DNA of 9,093 nt, from assembly GCA_015494245.1 (NCBI GenBank), contig WGBN01000180.1, forward strand, positions 1 through 9,093, in the 5' to 3' direction. Made by a program: the position numbers and the translations under genes. The notes beneath the pieces were generated by a model. The model was not told where the DNA came from. It made no database searches and was given only the letters and a program-made list of their open reading frames with translations. This document shows positions 7,128 to 9,093 of the stretch, piece by piece (the first letter of the stretch is position 1; the number at the start of each line of letters is the position of its first letter). This stretch comes from Saprospiraceae bacterium (GTDB lineage: Bacteria; Bacteroidota; Bacteroidia; Chitinophagales; Saprospiraceae).

Positions 7128-7135
7128 CAAATGTA
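7128..7135 (-). promoter_or_regulatory. Candidate -7 element (TACATTTG) for pepP
   Basis: On the - strand TACATTTG matches TAnnTTTG exactly. TTTT at 7159-7156, 20 nt upstream, is a three-of-four match to the -33 TTTG element at normal spacing. Transcription would start near 7121, giving a leader of about 45 nt before ATG 7075. This supports the shorter pepP start. Confidence 0.5.
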
Positions 7136-7171
7136 AGGTTTTATTCGGACTGCATAAAAGGCTACACCGGT

Positions 7172-8041
7172 ATGAGCAATTTCATTCAACGGGAACACCA
7201 ACTCAAAGGCGCCGAAGAGCGCCCTTTCACCTTAGACTACACCCTGCTCGACGATGGCAAAACAGACAAGCCCCTCATCGTTTTTTGCCACGGCTTCAAG
7301 GGCTTCAAAGACTGGGGCCATTGGGGCGAAGTGGGAAAGGCCTTTGCCCGCGAGGGCTTTGCCTTTGTCAAATTCAACTTCTCACACAACGGCACCACGC
7401 CCGAAACGCCTCGGGATTTTTCCGATCTGGAAGCCTTTGGCCGCAATACGTACAGCAAAGAACTCTACGACCTGCAAGTCGTCCTGGACTGGCTGAGCGA
7501 AGCGAAAGAACTCCCCCCGGGCCTCATAGACAACCGGCGAATCTGCCTCAGTGGCCACAGCCGGGGTGGGGGCATTGCCATTTTGCAGGCGGCCCGCGAC
7601 AAGCGCATTAGCGCTTTGACGACCTGGGCCTCTGTGGCGCGCCTGGATTACTCCTGGCAAAATCCCGAGCTGATCGAAAAGTGGGAAAGAGAAGGCGTTA
7701 TCTACGCCTACAACGGCCGCACCAAACAGCACATGCCTTTGTACTTCGAGCTGTATCGCGATTTTCAGGCTCACAAAGAAGAATACGACTGCTGTCGCGC
7801 TGCAGCCTCCCTGCAAATTCCCATGCTCATCATCCACGGCACCGAAGACCCCGCGGTATCCGTACAGGCTGCCAAAGACCTCAAAGCCTGTCAGCCCGCA
7901 GCCGAGTTGGTGCTCATCGAAGGCGCCGACCATGTCTTCGGCGGAAGACATCCCTGGACGCAGGGCGCACAGCTCCCCGCTCCCACCCTTGAGCTCATTC
8001 GGCATCAGGCAGCTTTTTTAAACAGACAGTTGTCTGCCTAA
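7172..8041 (+). CDS. Alpha/beta hydrolase (serine hydrolase)
   Basis: This is a 289-residue cytoplasmic protein without a signal peptide. It has the alpha/beta-hydrolase layout: oxyanion motif FCHGFKG (His40-Gly41), nucleophile elbow GHSRGG (128-133, Ser130), acid Asp226 in IHGTEDPAV, and His254 in GADHVFGG. The middle region (about 160-205), rich in Trp and Tyr, is probably the lid. The layout resembles dienelactone-hydrolase-like or S33/S9-type hydrolases and acyl esterases. The substrate cannot be deduced; an esterase, thioesterase or peptidase are all possible. It is transcribed divergently from pepP, and a hairpin begins within a few bases of its stop codon, so it appears to be a single-gene unit. 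The ATG start gives a normal N terminus ahead of the first beta strands. Confidence 0.88.
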   Translation: MSNFIQREHQLKGAEERPFTLDYTLLDDGKTDKPLIVFCHGFKGFKDWGHWGEVGKAFAREGFAFVKFNFSHNGTTPETPRDFSDLEAFGRNTYSKELYDLQVVLDWLSEAKELPPGLIDNRRICLSGHSRGGGIAILQAARDKRISALTTWASVARLDYSWQNPELIEKWEREGVIYAYNGRTKQHMPLYFELYRDFQAHKEEYDCCRAAASLQIPMLIIHGTEDPAVSVQAAKDLKACQPAAELVLIEGADHVFGGRHPWTQGAQLPAPTLELIRHQAAFLNRQLSA

Positions 8042-8075
8042 AAAAAAACTGTCCCCAGGCAGGGACAGTCTCTCT
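8039..8075. terminator. Strong hairpin with A-tract, probable terminator
   Basis: ACTGTCCC (8048-8055) and GGGACAGT (8062-8069) form a perfect 8-bp stem with loop CAGGCA. Nine As (8040-8048) precede it on the + strand, and the first overlaps the hydrolase stop codon. After the stem the + strand reads CTCTCTAAAA, a poor U-tract. On the - strand the hairpin is followed by nine Ts, a canonical intrinsic terminator. It may therefore end + strand hydrolase transcripts only weakly and stop leftward transcription well. Confidence 0.7.
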
Positions 8076-8337
8076 AAAACCAAAGTACACTATTGTCGGG
8101 AAACAACAGGTAAAGGATATCATGGGATAAAAGCTTTACCCTTATCCCGAGGGGGGCTGCAAGGGGTTTAAGAAAGGGAGAGAAGCCCGGAATATCGCTC
8201 TTTGGGATTAACGGAATGCAGTTCACGTATGCTCAAGCTTCTTTCCCCCTTTCCATAGGTAAAGAGACAAAATCACCCATTTTCCACACGCCTGAGGAGA
8301 TTTTTTTTATTTTGGGCACAAAACAAGACGGTCATCC
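8070..8337. other. Gene-free region with several inverted repeats; possible structured leader or small RNA
   Basis: No credible coding frame covers these 268 bases. Several pairings are visible. GGTAAAG (8109-8115) pairs with CTTTACC (8134-8140). GGGATAA (8124-8130) pairs with TTATCCC (8142-8148). The two pairings are interleaved, and the 1-nt loop left between the last arms makes a pseudoknot unlikely, so they are probably alternatives. A longer stem joins 8172-8186 to 8237-8253: 15 pairs including one G-U, with a 2-nt CC bulge. A further GGTAAAG lies at 8258-8264. I recognise no known riboswitch or small-RNA family. The region could be the 5' leader of the oxidoreductase gene, an independent small RNA, or untranslated spacer with repeats. 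Confidence 0.4.
8307..8314 (+). promoter_or_regulatory. Weak candidate -7 element (TTATTTTG)
   Basis: TTATTTTG differs from TAnnTTTG at one fixed position and lies 23 nt before ATG 8338, just after a run of eight Ts. No -33 TTTG is seen at normal spacing. If it were used, the structured region upstream would not be part of this gene's leader. Confidence 0.2.
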
Positions 8338-9093
8338 ATGGAGATTTGCATTGTAGGAGCCGGCCCGGGAGGAGCTGCAGCAGCTTTGAAGTTGAGTTAT
8401 CTGGGCATTCCCAGCGTATTGATCGACAAGCAGGTTTTCCCCAGAGATAAAGTTTGCGGCGATGCCCTCAGCGGCAAGGTCATCACGCTGCTCAACCGTC
8501 TGGACCCCGCCATCATGCAGCGCTTCGGGCAAATCCCACGGCAACCCGTCTGGGGTATTCGCTTCATCGCTCCCAACCAAAAAATCATTGACCTGCCCTT
8601 CAAAGTAAACTACGACCCCCTGGCAGAGCCCGCCCCGGGCTTCGTCGCCCGCCGCATGGATTTCGACAATTTCCTCATCAGCGAAGTCAAACGACGCGAC
8701 AACATCCGCCTGATGGAAGGCGTGGAGGTGGCTGAAATAGAGCGCATAGAAAAAGGCTATAGCATCAAAGACAAAAACGGAACCACCCTGGTCGAAACGC
8801 CCCTGCTCATCGTTGCCAACGGAGCCCACAGCCAATTTGCACGCAAACAGGCCGGCATGAAAAAAGAGTTGAAGCACTACGCTGCAGCCGTGCGGGCTTA
8901 TTATGAAAACGTCTCCGGCTTTCATCCCGATGGCTTCATCGAACTGCACTTCCTCGAAGACATCATCCCCGGCTATTTCTGGATTTTTCCGCTGGCCGAC
9001 GGCGGTGCCAATGTGGGCCTCGGGATGCGGGCCGATTTCGTCAAAAAAAAGGGGCTGAGCCTGCGCAAAAAAATGGAGGAGATCATCCACAGC
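8338..9093 (+). CDS. Geranylgeranyl-reductase-family FAD-dependent oxidoreductase, N-terminal part
   Basis: The frame is open from ATG 8338 to the right edge (252 codons), so the C terminus is missing. The protein begins with a Rossmann FAD-binding motif, CIVGAGPGGAAAA (residues 4-16), with Asp30 at the end of the second strand to hold the ribose. KVCGDALSGK (38-47) is the typical KxCGD segment of this family. Later come LLIVANGAHSQFAR, the second FAD motif region (about 157-170), and PGYFWIFPLADGGANVGLGM (about 212-231), a strong signature of ChlP/BchP-like and archaeal geranylgeranyl reductases. Such enzymes reduce prenyl double bonds, but non-photosynthetic bacteria carry many members of unknown substrate, for example acting on quinone or lipid prenyl chains. 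It follows the structured gap, so its promoter should lie in 8042-8337. Confidence 0.87.
   Translation, partial: MEICIVGAGPGGAAAALKLSYLGIPSVLIDKQVFPRDKVCGDALSGKVITLLNRLDPAIMQRFGQIPRQPVWGIRFIAPNQKIIDLPFKVNYDPLAEPAPGFVARRMDFDNFLISEVKRRDNIRLMEGVEVAEIERIEKGYSIKDKNGTTLVETPLLIVANGAHSQFARKQAGMKKELKHYAAAVRAYYENVSGFHPDGFIELHFLEDIIPGYFWIFPLADGGANVGLGMRADFVKKKGLSLRKKMEEIIHS

Noticed and set aside
7076..7201. 42-residue N-terminal extension of the PepP-like protein from a TTG start
   Set aside because: It starts with TTG, overlaps the divergent hydrolase gene, contains the likely pepP promoter, and adds sequence unlike the AMP_N domain. ATG 7075 is preferred.
8109..8148. H-type pseudoknot from interleaved 7-bp pairings
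   Set aside because: The third loop would be a single nucleotide, too short to cross a 7-bp stem. Alternative hairpins are more likely.
8216..8356. 46-codon + strand open frame overlapping the start of the oxidoreductase gene by 19 nt
   Set aside because: The peptide has no recognisable motif or membrane segment, and it runs through the stem arm at 8237-8253 and a T-run. It is too short to separate from chance without conservation data.
8332..9090. 252-codon - strand open frame opposite the right-edge oxidoreductase
   Set aside because: It is a shadow of the + strand frame, which carries the FAD-binding and KxCGD motifs. The antisense translation shows no family features.

Overview
The window looks like ordinary chromosomal DNA from a member of the Bacteroidota, possibly a Saprospiraceae-like lineage. 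The phylum call rests on three things: the gene families present, good matches to the Bacteroidota -7 promoter element (TAnnTTTG), and C/G-rich palindromes and TTTAG-type short tandem repeats between genes, which are often seen in that phylum. The family-level guess is weak. No phage, transposase, CRISPR array, tRNA or rRNA is visible, and I see no complete new defence or biosynthetic system. The less ordinary material is mostly between the genes.

Left block, + strand (1-3127): the 3' end of a WecA/MraY-like phosphoglycosyl transferase, then a tightly packed set crcB (fluoride channel), feoA and feoB (ferrous iron uptake). Gaps are 15 and 7 nt, and feoA and feoB overlap by 19 nt. The set is probably one transcript, possibly continuing from the transferase.

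Convergent gap (3128-3324): about 200 bp without a gene, filled with nested palindromes. These include three copies of a TTTGCATTTT-type motif, two C-run/G-run hairpins and a G-rich stretch that could form a quadruplex.

Central block, - strand (7075 down to 3325): pepP-like Xaa-Pro aminopeptidase, then an L-threonylcarbamoyladenylate synthase (Sua5/TsaC type, for tRNA t6A), then a secreted S37-like serine peptidase. A 7-bp tandem repeat (four copies) lies just upstream of the last gene.

Divergent intergenic region (7076-7171): two -7 promoter matches face each other, one per strand, with a 13-bp palindrome between them. It separates pepP from an alpha/beta hydrolase on the + strand (7172-8041).

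Right block: a strong hairpin follows the hydrolase. A roughly 270-bp gene-free and apparently structured region (8070-8337) comes next. The window ends inside a geranylgeranyl-reductase-like FAD oxidoreductase (8338 to the right edge).
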